NCBI GenBank assembly: GCA_003024175.1
Contig: MDYQ01000028.1
Location: forward strand, 62,001-126,000
DNA length: 64,000 bases
Origin: Planoprotostelium fungivorum
Taxonomy: Eukaryota; Evosea; Variosea; Cavosteliida; Cavosteliaceae
Direction: 5' to 3'
Under the pieces are notes generated by a model. It made no database searches, was not told the origin of the DNA, and was given only the letters and a program-made list of their open reading frames with translations. Below, one piece after another: positions 34,912 through 47,420 of the stretch. Every line of letters starts with the position of its first letter. Within the stretch, counting starts at the first letter, position 1. The position numbers were made by a program, and so were the translations under genes.

Positions 34912-37900
34912 ATGACGGGTTCTAACACACCTAATACGAGTACACTATCGGTCAAGGAGAGGAATGTGGTTCTGTCCATTCACGATGAGAAGACATCCAC
35001 AGAGGACGTCCTATTGAACAGCGAGTTCTTTCCAAAGTGGAAAGAGGGGGATTACATTCAGATCCTGAGGAAGAAACCAGAGATGGCATCATATCTTGAC
35101 AACACCCCCGCCAACCGCGAGAGAGAGAAGACAGAGAAACGAAAGAGGAGACTGGTCCTACGTATCAAGACCCTCTTACACAATAAGGGCAAAACCCTTC
35201 AAATCAGTTTATCATCTTCCATCGCCGCTGCCTTCGATCTCACTGCAAGGACGGCTGTCACCGTCAAGTTGATCATTCCAGAGAGGGCTGAGGTCGAATT
35301 TGTTGAGATCGGCTTCAAAGATCAATATCTCGGACGCAGCGACATGTGGCGGATCAAGATGAGCCTGTGCAACTCTTGTGCCTTCACCGGAAAGCAGATC
35401 CAATTCTCTTCTGTAAAGGTGAGATCGATCCACTGATCAATCATGCAAGTTAATCACACGACCGTCGCGTCTGATTCGCATTCGCAGGCGCAGATCCGAG
35501 AAATGGTCAGAGGGGGTATGACTATATCATCAGGTCTGATCACAGATCGAACAAAGATGATCTATCGATCGCGATCGGCGAAATTTTTCGTCATGATCCA
35601 AATGAGTCGAGAGATGTGGGATTTCTGCAGCAATGGAGATCTTTACTTTGAGAGGGCAACGAATGGATTTTTATCTGAGTTATTTGAGAGGTGAGATCTT
35701 TCATCGTGATCGCCAGAGATTCGGCATGAACATCATGAACATCATCAGCTCGTGATCAATTAATCTGACGATGTATTCGTGTCCTGATTTCTGACGTCAT
35801 TGTAGATGGTCCAAATTGGGTGCTAATCACACTCTCTCTATCGTTCTCTTTTCTCGAACTTTCCTCAACAACGAAACGCAGGTCAGTTGACGTCCCATCA
35901 TCTCTCATCATCATCACTCTGGTCATCATCCCATCATCGTTATCTGATCATCACATCATCACTCAATCATCATCACGTCGACACTTGATCATCACTCTCA
36001 CCTCCATTCTCTTACTCCTCTCAGACATCTCCTGAAGTCATGACCGATGCAGAGGGCCGCAGGTACATCGACTTCTACAAAGTTGTAGTCGAAGACATGC
36101 GAGGCGAGTGGGAATCCATACTCGTACAACTCAAGCGTGAATTCATCCTCTACCCCTCCCGCGTTCGCTGGCACTACGACCCCGTTGTAGACGGAGACCG
36201 CTCCACCCCCTCCCCCGGCCTCAATTCGACCGCCGAGGAAGGAAATTTCTTGGAAAGTATCAACCTCTGCCTATCCGTCTTCGAGAGACATTACGTCGAC
36301 CGCGATCTACAACGAACCGGTCAGCTCATCTGTGTCGTCACCGCTGGAGGAGGAACGTTCGATGTCGATTCGAATCTGAGTCGCCTGACGAAGCAGAAGA
36401 TGATCGACAACGGCATCGGCTGCGATATCATCTCTCTGACGAGCCCACCCCTCCACGCCGTCCCACTCTTTCGCTATCCAGTGGAGAAATACAGCCCCGT
36501 CGGCAGGACCAAGGGTGAAGAGAAGACGACGTATGATGTACCTCATTGGTTGCACATCAGCTTCTATCAGGGTGAGGAGAAATCGTTTGACGAGATAGAG
36601 AAGGAATTGAATGAGATAGGATTTGGTAAAGGGTTGAGTCAGCCTTGGTGTGTAGATCGGATGATACACGGCGTGCAGACGTGGAAGAAGGAAGAAAATT
36701 CGAAGAAGATTCTCGTACCACGGGAGCCTTTGACTCAGGTGTGTGACGAAATTTCGGATGAAATTTCTGAACCCGTCAGGTGTCGACGTCCACCACCCCG
36801 ACGTACGGACGTAACGTGACGTCAAACTACAACGCGACGATGCAATTTTCCAGCTACGACGAATACGTCTTCAATCAAGAGGAGCTGCCTCACTCTTACC
36901 GCACCAACCACATCGAAAACTCCGAGCCGAGTGGGTGTTCTACCCCGTTCATTCACTGAACGGACGCACAGGTGAAGTGAGCAGCTACGATGAGAGGAGC
37001 AATCAGGGATCCATCAGGAGCAGCCGCATCGGAAAATTATCGGCCGTGGGAGAAGAAGAAGAGATTCCACAGAGAGGTCAGCAAGTCGTTCGAAAGAGAA
37101 ACCATCACAGGCCGATCAACCCGTTCGATTCCGGCGACGGTAATTGTCCCACGCATTCTCCACGCATTCTCCATCGTCTCACACTTGATAGCTAGTGGAG
37201 CCAACAACCGTAAGACCAGCAGTCGTAGCCGATGGGTCCACTTGTTCAGTGGAACGAACAATGTACGCTATACCAACGTGTGGCCGTTCCCCCCAAATTG
37301 GAAGAGTTTGTGTGAGCCAGCCTCCCAGCCCATCACGAATGACTTTTTTCCTTCACCCCTCGAGTTATCGAAATCGTTTCAAGATAACGTCTATCACATC
37401 TCTTTGGATGTGGACGACATACACTATCAAAATAAGACGGACGATTTTGTGAAGGAATTGGTATCGCAGAGGTGGGATAATCGATTTATCATTCGTCGAA
37501 TGATGCGTATGGGTATCAATACGTGCATGAGATACGACGAAACGTTGTCCTCTATTCGTGTTCGAAGTCATGTACTGTGATCGTTCTATTTCACAGATGT
37601 GAATGTGACAATTTTGTGTACATGGATATTGGGATGAAAATAGAGCAGGTTGGGACAGAACTACCAATTTGTCATTTCTGCGGAAGAAGAAGCCAACGAC
37701 GTCAACACGAACAACAGCGGTACCAAAGTTCCCACCAAACGGTACGTACATCATACGTAGCCCTGACGTAACCCCGCGGCAGCTACGTACACTATCTCAG
37801 CTTGGGCCACAACTACCACAAGATTACGTACGGTAATTACGGCCAGAACGTCGAGGTCAAGCGTTACCATAGGAGTCAATTATCCAATAAGGTGATGACG

Positions 37901-39512
37901 TCATCATACACGGTCACGTGACCTCCACAGGCTCAGAGCATCCCCTATCGCTACTACCTCTGGCCGGTTTACAATCGACTGTACGAAACGAAGGAGGAGC
38001 GTTGTAGAGACATCAACAATATGATCAGTGTCGATTTTCAGCACACCCAGATCTTCAGTTACCCTTGGAATTATTTGGACCAGCTCGTGGGGGGTTATTT
38101 CGATGAATTAACGAACGAAAATGCACACTACTGGCGTTGTAGATATGCGATCGTGCCGAACCAAGCTCCGACGCTGACGGAGGGGGAGGCGGGAGCGAAA
38201 CAGTACCATCAAGACAGGTGAGGGTGGATTAGGGGCTGGAGTGACTCGTTGTAGATCGTCATCTTTCCAAAAGTTCATCAACGTCCTACAAGGTAGCTTG
38301 AAGAAGGTGCAGGGAATCGAGATGGAAAAGATAAACGTTAAGATGGTGAGAGACATGTCATTGTGATCTGACACAGATCCAGGCTGAATACAACACCCCC
38401 AACGAGGTCAATAAGACTTCAGATCAGGTACGTTACTGTGATCGATTAAACCCTAAATCCACTGTACAGCCTCCCACCGATCAGACGAAGACTTCGACCC
38501 GTCCCCGTCGGCCCAAAAACTTCCTCGACAAGAGTGTTCGCATTGAAAACAGAACGGACCGACCAGAGTGGCTGTGGCTGCTGTACGACTCCCTCTACAG
38601 TCCAACGTCCGTCTGTCACATCCAGGTGACCTCCTCTATGCCCCTCCTCTATTCTTACCTCGAATCATTTTGCATGTCTCTTCACTGCATTGTCGTGTCA
38701 CTTAAAAGTGTTTTTCATTCAGACTCACGTGAAGATAGTTCCAATGGATGGTTTCTACCGCTTGCGTTGTAGAGGAACTCGTCTCCAACGCACAACGGAA
38801 GGCCAAGATGTGTGGTTTTAACATGACACAGATCCCTGCCGATCAAGTGAGACCCACCCCTGACATCCCACACATCTCATTCTTTATAGAATCCTGGTCC
38901 GTTCAGCTTGTCTCATATTCCCATCATTATACGAGACGAAGTGTTGCAACACATTTCCGCAGAGAAGGAGACCGTAGAGCAGATTCTAACGAGTGATGAC
39001 GTCATCATTCGTCACGACACTGACTCATCCAGCTCGCTTCGATTTCGTCAGAGACACGAGTAAGCCAGATTATTTCATGCACAGAAGTTCGTCCGCTTTC
39101 GTCCATTACAACGCGCCAGACCAGACCATCCAGTGGTGAGGCGCGAATATTCGATCCGCCGGCTTACCCCGGCATCAGGCGGTACAACCCCCTGGTCGTT
39201 CAGAGGACGAGTATGACGTGGCTGAGTCAGTGGAGAAGAGATTTCGTCGGCTTCTGGTCAGAATTGAGTCAGACGAAGAAGATTTTGAGCAAGCAAGAGG
39301 TCCACACACCAGAAGTGCCAGTTCCCAAGCCTCTGAGAGACACAGACTTAAGGATGGAGTCCCCCATCATGAGAAGACAGGTTCCATCATCACCCATCAT
39401 CCCCACCAGCCCACTCATCCGCGAGCCGAAAGAAGAGAACACGGAGATCACGATGACAGAACATGAGAAGATGATCCTCTATTACTCCACCATCAGAGGT
39501 GTCATCCGATAA
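34912..39512 (+). CDS. Iml1/DEPDC5-like GATOR1 subunit
   Basis: ATG at 34912 (MTGSNTPNTSTLSVKERNVV). The conserved Iml1 order is visible: NVVLSIHDEK N-terminal domain, FPKWKEGDYIQI, then TFLNNETQ and YIDFYKVVVEDMRGEWESIL, VRWHYDPVV, GNFLESINLCLSVFERHYVDRDL, GQLICVVTAGGG, NGIGCDIISLTSPPLHAVPLFRY, later PWNYLDQLVGGYFDEL, DRPEWLWLLYDSLYSPTSVC, and an Iml1 C-terminal helix block VVEELVSNAQRKAKMCGFNM; stop at 39512. Iml1 is the scaffold/GAP-bearing subunit of GATOR1, which inhibits TORC1 at the lysosome when amino acids are scarce. About 20 short introns. I could not find a DEP domain between 38,250 and 38,600, where it is expected. Confidence 0.88.
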
Positions 39513-39520
39513 ACATCCGA

Positions 39521-39826
39521 TCAGATTTGTTTGCAATGAACGCACTGTGCCATTCGTTCGCACGCGCTGATGATGTCGCGTATGTTCATTGCGCGTGATC
39601 GTGTTATGGTGAGAGCGATCCTTCTCCTGAATGCCACCCTCTTAATTATATATGGATATCCGTCAACGTTACGCCGTTCCCTCGTTGGCATGTAGAGAAA
39701 ACGCCTCACTGTTCCGTCCTCGCGTTGTGTGAGGAACGATACGGCCGGCTGACCTTTGCAACGAAACTCCGTCGCTTTTCGTTCCGTAGTACCTTTCATC
39801 TGACGTCTTTTCATGGTAACATTCAT
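39521..39826 (-). CDS. Small basic hypothetical protein
   Basis: Uninterrupted 101-residue frame with ATG at 39826, Arg/Lys-rich (MKRRQMKGTTERKATEF), ending CERMAQCVHCKQI. It occupies nearly all of the gap between Iml1 and copy B. CpG-rich. No family recognised; could be a spurious ORF or a small real gene. Confidence 0.25.
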   Translation of the reverse strand: MNVTMKRRQMKGTTERKATEFRCKGQPAVSFLTQREDGTVRRFLYMPTRERRNVDGYPYIIKRVAFRRRIALTITRSRAMNIRDIISACERMAQCVHCKQI

Positions 39827-39895
39827 CTTTAACGATAAACACGCGTGAGCGTTCGTATGAGCAGCAATTTATGCGGCGTCTAGATTATTCAGGTC

Positions 39896-41539
39896 ATGGG
39901 TCAACAACCGCCAGGGAGGATGGAAGAGATCACGTTCGAGCTGTTCATGGCTTCTGAGAAGGCGGTGGTCCTCATCGCATGCGAACCACAGAAGAACGTG
40001 GTGATGATGAACAAAGAGGCAACATGTTTATTATCAGAGGTACTGAAACATTCAGAGATAAAGAGGTGATCCGTTCAGAACATGAATCGATTCTAAATAA
40101 GAACTGATGTCTATATCGCAGCGACGTGAGCAAAAAACTGTGGAACCTCGTAGAGACGGTATACCGTCAAGGGAAGCAGAGGAGAGAGGTCATTCGGATC
40201 AATGAGAAGAATGTCCACATCAAGTGGGAATATCCGACGGATCGTCGGCCTTACCCAGGACAGACTGAAGAAATTAGTTCTGGCAGGGATTCCATACGTT
40301 CTCTTGTCTGCTCAGAAACAGAAGACGATAGAAGATGAACACGTTGCTAGTTTTCTGAAACATGGTAGAGAGACAATTGATATCAAGCTTTCTCAATGAT
40401 TTCAGGCCCAGCAGATGAACTCGGCGTGCTGACAAACGCCATAGAAGATGACATCATCAATCGAACCCTTGGTTTGAATTACTTCATCTCCATCGTGAGC
40501 GAGGTACTCCTTGGGGTCACCTGGATCACAACTGATGTCAGATCAGTTCGACGATGACACGAAGTCATTCACGTACTACGCTGCGAATCCCGCCACTGCA
40601 ATCTGTTTGGGAGTAGAAGACCCCAGCATGTTGAGAGGAAAGAGAAGCGGTGAGTCATCGTCTCTTCTTGCATTGTCCGACATCCACAGATGAACTCGGT
40701 TTTCCATTGGAATACATTCTCGAAGCGAATGAGATCTACAGACAGAATCTAGACGCCACCACAGGCGAGTCGAATTTCACCCTTCCGGCCCTCAACAGTA
40801 GCAGCGTCCTCCTCTTCTCTCAATTCAAATCGGTGACGATAACTCTGCTGTCTCTCGTCTCACCCCTGTCGTCAGATCTCGCCCAACATCAAGATCGGTT
40901 TGACTTACGCTCGCACGCCATCGATCACATCGTCAGGTCCATCACCTGCCACAGTCTCACCTTCTGGAGGTCACAGATGGCCGAAGAGCAAATGGGACGG
41001 CTTCATCGAAGAGTGTCTCCTCTACATATCCGATCACCCTCAGCATTCGTCTCCGTCGAGACAGAAGCTGCCGACTGAGTTCTTAGAGGATGGGCAGAGA
41101 GTGTATGGATATGTCTATGGAGGGATGGATAGCTTTTTTCCAACGGGCAATGCAGACGGATACATATGGAAGTCGAGCAGAGTGACACACCACCCAGGTG
41201 GAAATCCATCACCTTTGACGTCGTCCATGTTGTCATCACTCCGTCTCATGATCGACGTCGCGAACATCATCATGAACTGAAATTTCTAAAGGCAGACTGA
41301 AAAGGAGATACTTCTACACACAGACATCCGCAGGAGAGAAATTAAGAAGGAGAGTCATGTGGCTCGAAGGCAACGACAACTTGTGTATGGTCGAATATGC
41401 TCACTTGTCTCACTCTGGCGATGTGGAGGCAGAGAAGCTGATGGGGCCAGACAGCATGGACTGGACTAACCTCATCAGCAGAGTCTCAGCACAAGACACG
41501 CACGCCTTTTTGTCTTCTACGGAAGAGCTGGTGAGATGA
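39896..41539 (+). CDS. PAS-like/CG-1-like putative DNA-binding protein, copy B
   Basis: ATG at 39896 (MGQQPPGRMEEITFELFMAS). Same plan as copy A: EKAVVLIACEPQKNVVMMNKEA at the N-terminus, then FTYYAANPATAICLG, WPKSKWDGFIEECLLYI, a NADGYIWKSS motif, LKRRYFYTQTSAGEKL and LRRRVMWLEGNDNLCMVEY, stop at 41537-41539. The last exon (about 41,300-41,540) is nearly identical at DNA level to copy A, and about 45 bp of 3' flank is shared too, while N-terminal exons are clearly diverged. The CG-1 resemblance is tentative. About eight short introns. Confidence 0.6.
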
Positions 41540-41831
41540 GAGGGAGAGATGAAGAGAGGGACTGAAGAGGAGGCAGCATGACTTGATCGACATGGCAGCG
41601 ATGAGAACGGATGAGGAAGATGTATCAACGGAAAATGTAGTTTCTTATGTGAATGGAATACTTCAGAATTGGGCATCACAACACTCTAAAAGGACTACAT
41701 GATGAGGATTTCTGTCTCTTCTTCTCATTGCATGAAAGAGCGCGGTTGGTCAACATAGAAATGATGAGGTTTGGCGTAGGGAGAGAAAAATGAGATTTTA
41801 TTCATTTTTGTGGCATCATCACCAGATCACC

Positions 41832-42410
41832 ATGTTCTCCGTCAACAGCAGGACGGGAAAGAGATGGGATGATATCACGACGAGTAGCGAAGAAGAGGAT
41901 GATTATTTCGATTGTCAAGAGACGATATCTTCTGCTCAAACCGAAATGTCTGAATCAGAATTCATGTTAGAACTGCAGAAATATCCAAAGGTCCGAAGCA
42001 ATGATTACCAAGGATTCGACCAGTTGAACCGTCTGAATGTGATCGATCATCTTTCTCCACGAAGCTTATGAAACACAAATAACCGATGGACAGCCCAGTG
42101 TACAAAAACAGGAACAAACCATACAGAGCTCACCGAATTCACCGAAGTCGGCGATCATCCACATTTCAGAACAAACAGATGAAAACTTTTTTGATCTACT
42201 CCATCGAACCCTTATGGAGTTCTATACAGAGGTGAACGATGAACATGACATGGTCAGATGGATCAAATCATCTCACGTATGATGCAGGAGGATACCAAGA
42301 GGGTCGTAGAGTGTTTCAAGAAGGTACAGGAGGAATACGTAGATAGTTTATCTCTGGACGATATAGAGAGATTGGCCGCTGGCATGAATAAATTATCAAC
42401 AAACGGCTGA
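41832..42410 (+). CDS. Acidic, helical hypothetical protein
   Basis: ATG at 41832 (MFSVNSRTGKRWDDITTSSEEEDDYF would begin it; acidic Ser-rich). A second exon has SPKSAIIHISEQTDENFFDLLHRTL and a third MDQIISRMMQEDTKRVVECFKKV with a heptad-like pattern, ending NKLSTNG at TGA 42408-42410. Exon joins are inferred from GT-AG borders and one candidate intron is only about 26 nt, so the model is provisional. No family recognised. Confidence 0.45.
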
Positions 42411-42511
42411 TGGGATCTCGAATGATATGATAATGTTTGGTGAATCATCCAATCGTGATGCACAATCGAAAGTATCAGAGACGGCGATCACGTTCACGAA
42501 AAGTTTATCGA

Positions 42512-43276
42512 TCAGCAGACCAGGGCGGCAACAGCGACCATGACGAAGGCAGAGATAAAGAGGGTGGAGGCTGAGCCGGTCTTTGTTCCAGTGTTGGTTC
42601 CTGCAGTACCGGTGGTAGCTCCAGTAGTAGCTCCATTAGTAGCTCCAGTGGTGGCTCCATTGGTAGAAGTAGGGTTAGTACCAGTGGTCGAGGCGGTGGT
42701 GGGAGCAGCAAAGTTCTCATCCAGACTGATTGCAGCGATGGCTTCATTTCCGCAAGCATCGGTGGAGTAGAGGGTGTTGATGTTGGCATCGACCTTGCAG
42801 GTGCGGTTCACGCTCGAGGGGTTGCAAGTTGATTGGACTCCATAGGTCACAGTGATTCCGGTGACGGATGAGTTACAGAAGGAGTTGGTGTACTGAGTGG
42901 TCACCGTATCGGCGGCTACAGGGGCTTTAGCGAAGCCGGTGGCGGTCGTGTTAACGAATAGGAAGACCTGCTGGCCCTGCTGGACGGGTCCATTCACGCA
43001 TGCGTTGACGGCTAATGATTGTGTGATGTTGAAAGATCCGGTGCACGTGGCTCCATTATACTGCTGAGTCTGGAAGGTGGTGGCGTTCAAGAGGCTGACA
43101 ACTGAAACGGTGTTACCGTTGGAGAGGGTGGTGGTAGAGCAGTGGTTGATGGGAGTCACAATGGCCACGACGCGAAAACCGCTGTTGGAGCATGCTCCAA
43201 TGTATCCGTCGATATAGACGTTTCTGGCTGAAGCGAGAGCGAGGAGGGCAACGAGGAGGATAGAGAGTCGGTTCAT
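42512..43276 (-). CDS. Secreted Thr-rich surface protein with GPI-type C-terminus
   Basis: Single exon, 254 residues. Signal peptide MNRLSILLVALLALASA, an ectodomain with ten or so Cys and several N-x-T/S sites, then a low-complexity stalk of Gly-Ala-Thr repeats (GATTGATNGATTGATTGTAG), and a hydrophobic C-terminus (TLFISAFVMVAVAALVC) with no cytosolic tail, typical of GPI attachment. The stalk DNA has a 12-bp repeat, prone to length change. Function unknown; cell coat protein is likely. Confidence 0.75.
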   Translation of the reverse strand: MNRLSILLVALLALASARNVYIDGYIGACSNSGFRVVAIVTPINHCSTTTLSNGNTVSVVSLLNATTFQTQQYNGATCTGSFNITQSLAVNACVNGPVQQGQQVFLFVNTTATGFAKAPVAADTVTTQYTNSFCNSSVTGITVTYGVQSTCNPSSVNRTCKVDANINTLYSTDACGNEAIAAISLDENFAAPTTASTTGTNPTSTNGATTGATNGATTGATTGTAGTNTGTKTGSASTLFISAFVMVAVAALVC

Positions 43277-43857
43277 GTTGTTGTCTCTTGCGAGGGCAAG
43301 CTAGAATGCTTCCTACTTCGCAGATTCAAGCTGACAAGTGTCGTGGCAGTGGGTGCCGTGATCATCGTTATATGCACCGAGTAACGACGAGTGGTCCACA
43401 CACCAATCGGTTGGTGTTCTGTTTCAACGGTCAAAAAATTACGTAAATGAACCACCTGAACCATCGCTTAGTCGTGCCGCAAGGTGACATCCACGGCACC
43501 CGGGAGTGTGTTCCTAAACCGACCGGAACAGCTGTGATGTTTTCTCAGAAGCTGCATGGTGGAGACCTGCTTCGAAATTCTGCAGAGACGAACATCTGAA
43601 GAGGAGGCTTGTTTCGTCAGTAGGGCGACTGAAACTTGGACCTGTAAATTCTCAGTACCAGTCAGACCTGCAGGTCTGGTGCTCTGGTAACGACAGTCAC
43701 CTGGCCAGATGATCTTCAGAATCAGGTGATGCATGTCTCCATCGAGAGACAGTATATACGTGATACAATTATTCCTATGCCCTCTCTGGAAGTTTGGACG
43801 TTTCATATGGAATCTGATCGATGTGACACCATCACATATTATTATCAAATCACAGCC
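43277..43857. other. Intergenic with a 16-bp perfect palindrome
   Basis: About 580 bp between the surface-protein start and the end of the RFWD3-like gene. Contains CAGACCTGCAGGTCTG at 43663-43678, perfectly palindromic. No supported gene. Confidence 0.5.
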
Positions 43858-46554
43858 TCAACACAATTTATATACATCCAGTTTCTTCTCGCTCAGAGAT
43901 GCAAAAAAGTCCATGCTCGCATCACCAAAATGTCTCAACTCCAAAACCCTCGAAGGATGAGCCGGCAACTTCTGCACCGCCGTTCCGTGACTAGCATCCC
44001 ACAGAAGCACCTGTATCCTCTTCAGCATGCGATATGGTGTCATCACCATCGAGATGGTGTCTCACATGATTGGTGATCTCATCCGTCGTTGCCGCCACGA
44101 TTCTCGTAGGTATCGGAGATGGGTCGTCCGTGTGATGAGAAGACAATGTGAAGATGTTCGTTCGCGTCATGTGTAAGCCCCTCTCAACTTGGAACTCTTG
44201 TTCAGAGTGTACTGTCCTCAGCTCACGGATGTGTCCCTGAGAGGTCTGCTCGTAAACCTGCGCTCGTCAATCACATGTGACACTGCGATCATCGTGCATC
44301 GTGATCAAGTGTGATGAACTCACAATGTGTGATGGTTTTGTATAGGCGAGAGTCCTCCTATAAGAAGCGAGAAAATAACCGGAAATTGGATCGAACGACA
44401 GCGACGTACAGAAACCCCTGGCGGGGACCTACCCTACGTCAATCTACAACGAAACTTTTCTCGGAAAATTCACGTGTGACGAGGTACCCCAGTGATCATC
44501 GGCGTCCCAAAAATTTATGCCGCCGGCCGATGCGGCGTACAGCCCCCGGTATGAATTCAATTGACTTCCACCGAAAATGGCGGGAACGGCCACACCTCGC
44601 CTCCTTGCGTCACGTACGTACCTGTGGGGTCAGACGTATTACATCGCGGTAGAATGACACCTCATACAGTGAAAATATTTTGCACCGTCGATGCCGCTCA
44701 TGAGTTGTAGATGTGTGTCGCTCTTTCTCACGTCAAATAGAGCGATACCACTGGACGTTTGAGCACGTACGGGAGATTTCGATGAAATTTCACCTGCCCA
44801 GGCCGCAGAACACTTGGTTGGGATCGTCGCGGTTCCATTCGCAGGATTGAGAGATGTCCTTGAGTTTTATTTTTAGAACGCTCGTCTTGTTCTTCGGACA
44901 GCTCAGCCTCAGCGAACGATCCGGAGATGTACCTGACATCGTTTTAGAGGGGTTTATTTTATTGTATTTTATTGTATTTTATTCTTTCACGATAGAAATG
45001 AACTCACTCAGAACGAGGCCATTACCGAATGGGTCTATTTTTAGATCCATGATCTGCTTATCATGCAAGGGCATGAAATCTGTATTTTTAGGATCTAAGG
45101 CTGATATTTTCGTGAGACCGTACACCTGTTCTCATCAGTCCCAATTCAAACAGTTTAAAATCGTTTAAAATGGTTTAAAATCATCCTCACCCCGTTTTGA
45201 CTGCTGGAGACGAAGAGGTGACCTTCGTGGGCGTTCCAATCTAATACCCTGGCTGCCTGATCTCGTCAATCTACAACGATGTAGACGAACGAAATGACCT
45301 CGAAATCCGTAGAGAAGGTCATCTTGTATCGGTGGTTCATTTTCACTTGCGTCGCATTCATTTGAGACCCCTCCTGAGAATTTTCCTTGAAAAATGCGTT
45401 CTGCGGTGGGGGTACGGGGGTACTACCCTCGTATATCAGCCCTCTACAACGTTGTAGATCGATGAAACTGTCTTTCTGTGGGCTCTGTGAAGTGATGACA
45501 GACTCGTTCATGTCCTTCTCCTTCTTCTCTGACATTTCCGTGATTTTTTCGATATTCTTCTGTGCGAGAGCCCTGATGGTGTTCAGAGTGGATTTGGCAG
45601 GTTGTAGATGATCGATGTCTTCACGTTGACACCTACCTCTTCAACTGTGCCACTTCTTCTCTGAGACTCGTGTTCTCTGCAGATAGTCTCGCACCCCTCG
45701 TCTTTAGATGTTGCATGTCTTTCGACAGCTGCATCATCGTCAATGGATGAAATGAGAATCATCAATGTCGATGTCACCTGGTCTCTGGATATCTCAGCGA
45801 CTGTTCTGGCTTGTTGTTCCGCTCTTAATTGTCTCATGGCTCCATCATAATCTCTGCTGCCATCGGCCACGATCATTGTCTTCAGACCGAAGATCTTTCG
45901 GATGTCGTTCTTTGATGCCTTTCCATTACAAGTGGGGCATCTCTTCTCTTTCTTCGTCCACCTCTCAAGACAACTGATGACATGATTTAGATTTCAAAAT
46001 GATCATGTAGATGTGTTGAATGTGCAGGATAGGAAAATAGAATAAATCGAATGGAGGTGAAGAGGAGAAAGAATGGACCTGTGGCCGGCGATATGTCCAC
46101 ATTTGAGACAAGAAATCTGATGCAGACCACCTTCAGTCATGCTTCCCTGACAAAAGAGGCAGTCCTCAGCCTGTTGTGATCAATATCACGTACTCTACGC
46201 AGATGGACAGGTCGCATGATATCATCAAATCACCTCTTTCGGTTCGTCGTTCTCTTTGTCGTCGATATGAATCGTCTTCTGTCTTTTCGTATCGTGTGGT
46301 CTTACATTTCCGCTCACATTCTGAATCGATTCTTTCTTTGGTGGCGTTCTATGCATTTCAGGAGACAGTGGTCGATCTGTGCTTTTCTCTTCTTCGTTAG
46401 ATCTCGATCTAGAGAACGGTGTCGCTGATGATAACATTGGAGTTCTGTGATCGTCTAGTGGCTGTGACAAGATGATAGAAGAGCTTCTGGTCGGTACTGG
46501 CCATGCTGATTTTGCTTTGTAATGGGGGCTGTGAAAAGGCTGAGAGTTATCCAT
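43858..46554 (-). CDS. RFWD3-like RING-WD40 ubiquitin ligase
   Basis: ATG at 46554 (MDNSQPFHSPHYKAKS), a disordered Ser/Pro/Lys region, then a RING finger with ligands in DCLFCQGS, ISCLKCGHIAGHRCILSWI and KRCPTCNGKA (near 45,910-46,170), followed by KASKNDIRKIFGLK as in RFWD3. A coiled-coil region (AMRQLRAEQQARTVAEISRDQ) leads into WD40 repeats (e.g. a GINFWDADDHWGTS-like strand near 44,520) and a last repeat QVLLWDASHGTAVQKL, ending KKLDVYKLC at 43858. RFWD3 ubiquitinates RPA and RAD51 at stalled forks. More than ten short introns. Confidence 0.75.
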
Positions 46555-46640
46555 ACAGCATGCTCAATGATCCGTCTGCGGATAAATAGTCGGAACAAAT
46601 TGTGCCAGTAAAAAACAAAACAGAAGACACAACATCGACC

Positions 46641-47120
46641 ATGACTGAGGCACAATTCAAGAAGGCATCCAGCATCATCCAGGGTTTACCAAAGGATGGA
46701 CCCATCCAGCCCAGCGATAATGACAAACTGAAGGTGGAGCATTTTGCACGGTCGACTCGTAGTTAACACTAGATCAGTTCTACGGCTTCTACAAGCAGGG
46801 TAAGTTCACGTCGAGCACTCGATGGTCATTTTTAGACATGTGACGTCGATCCACATTCTAATATCATACAACAGCAACTGAGGGAGACAACACCACATCA
46901 CGCCCCGGCATGCTTGACTTTGTTGGAAAGTACAAGTGGGACGCCTGGGCTGCCCACAAGGGAAAGAGCAAGGACGAGGCATACAAGGGCTACGTCGATG
47001 CCTTCTTGGAGGTGATGGACCCTTTCGCAGAGGAAGATGATTGAAACGATATAGACCTTCCAGAAGTACTCCTCTGAGCCTGACAGCGCCAAGTACATCG
47101 AGGAAGTCAAGAACGCTTAA
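46641..47120 (+). CDS. Acyl-CoA-binding protein
   Basis: ATG at 46641 ([16 protein letters not shown]). With about three introns removed the protein is roughly 100 residues, the usual ACBP length. Signature YGFYKQATEGD, then [31 protein letters not shown] and YIEEVKNA to TAA 47118-47120. Conserved Tyr, Lys and Trp of the acyl-CoA site are all present. Cytosolic carrier of long-chain acyl-CoA. Confidence 0.95.
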
Positions 47121-47420
47121 CGAGCGGACGATAAATTGTATGACATGCCCAGCTGAACAATGATGCAACATGTTGTTCCGTTATAGTCTGTGCTCTCCAG
47201 CGCCATTTCAATCTCTTGGCACCTATGTCTGCCAGTCGTTTATAACGTTCACTTTGCCATCATAGACCGTGAGGCAGGGGTGGGTAGATAGAGATGTGCA
47301 GAGCCTTCACTTGAATACCAAAGGGAGGTATCGGAATATCTCACCTCCGAAGAAATTCCGACACGGCGAACGCAGGACACCTTTATAGAATCAACACACA
47401 CAGATACACATACACACACA
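47121..47420. other. Intergenic
   Basis: 300 bp between the ACBP and methyltransferase genes, both on the plus strand. Ends in an ACACAC-rich leader directly before the ATG at 47421. No other feature. Confidence 0.5.

Noticed and set aside
36307-36825. Minus-strand ORF of 172 residues
   Set aside because: Antisense shadow of well-supported Iml1 coding exons.
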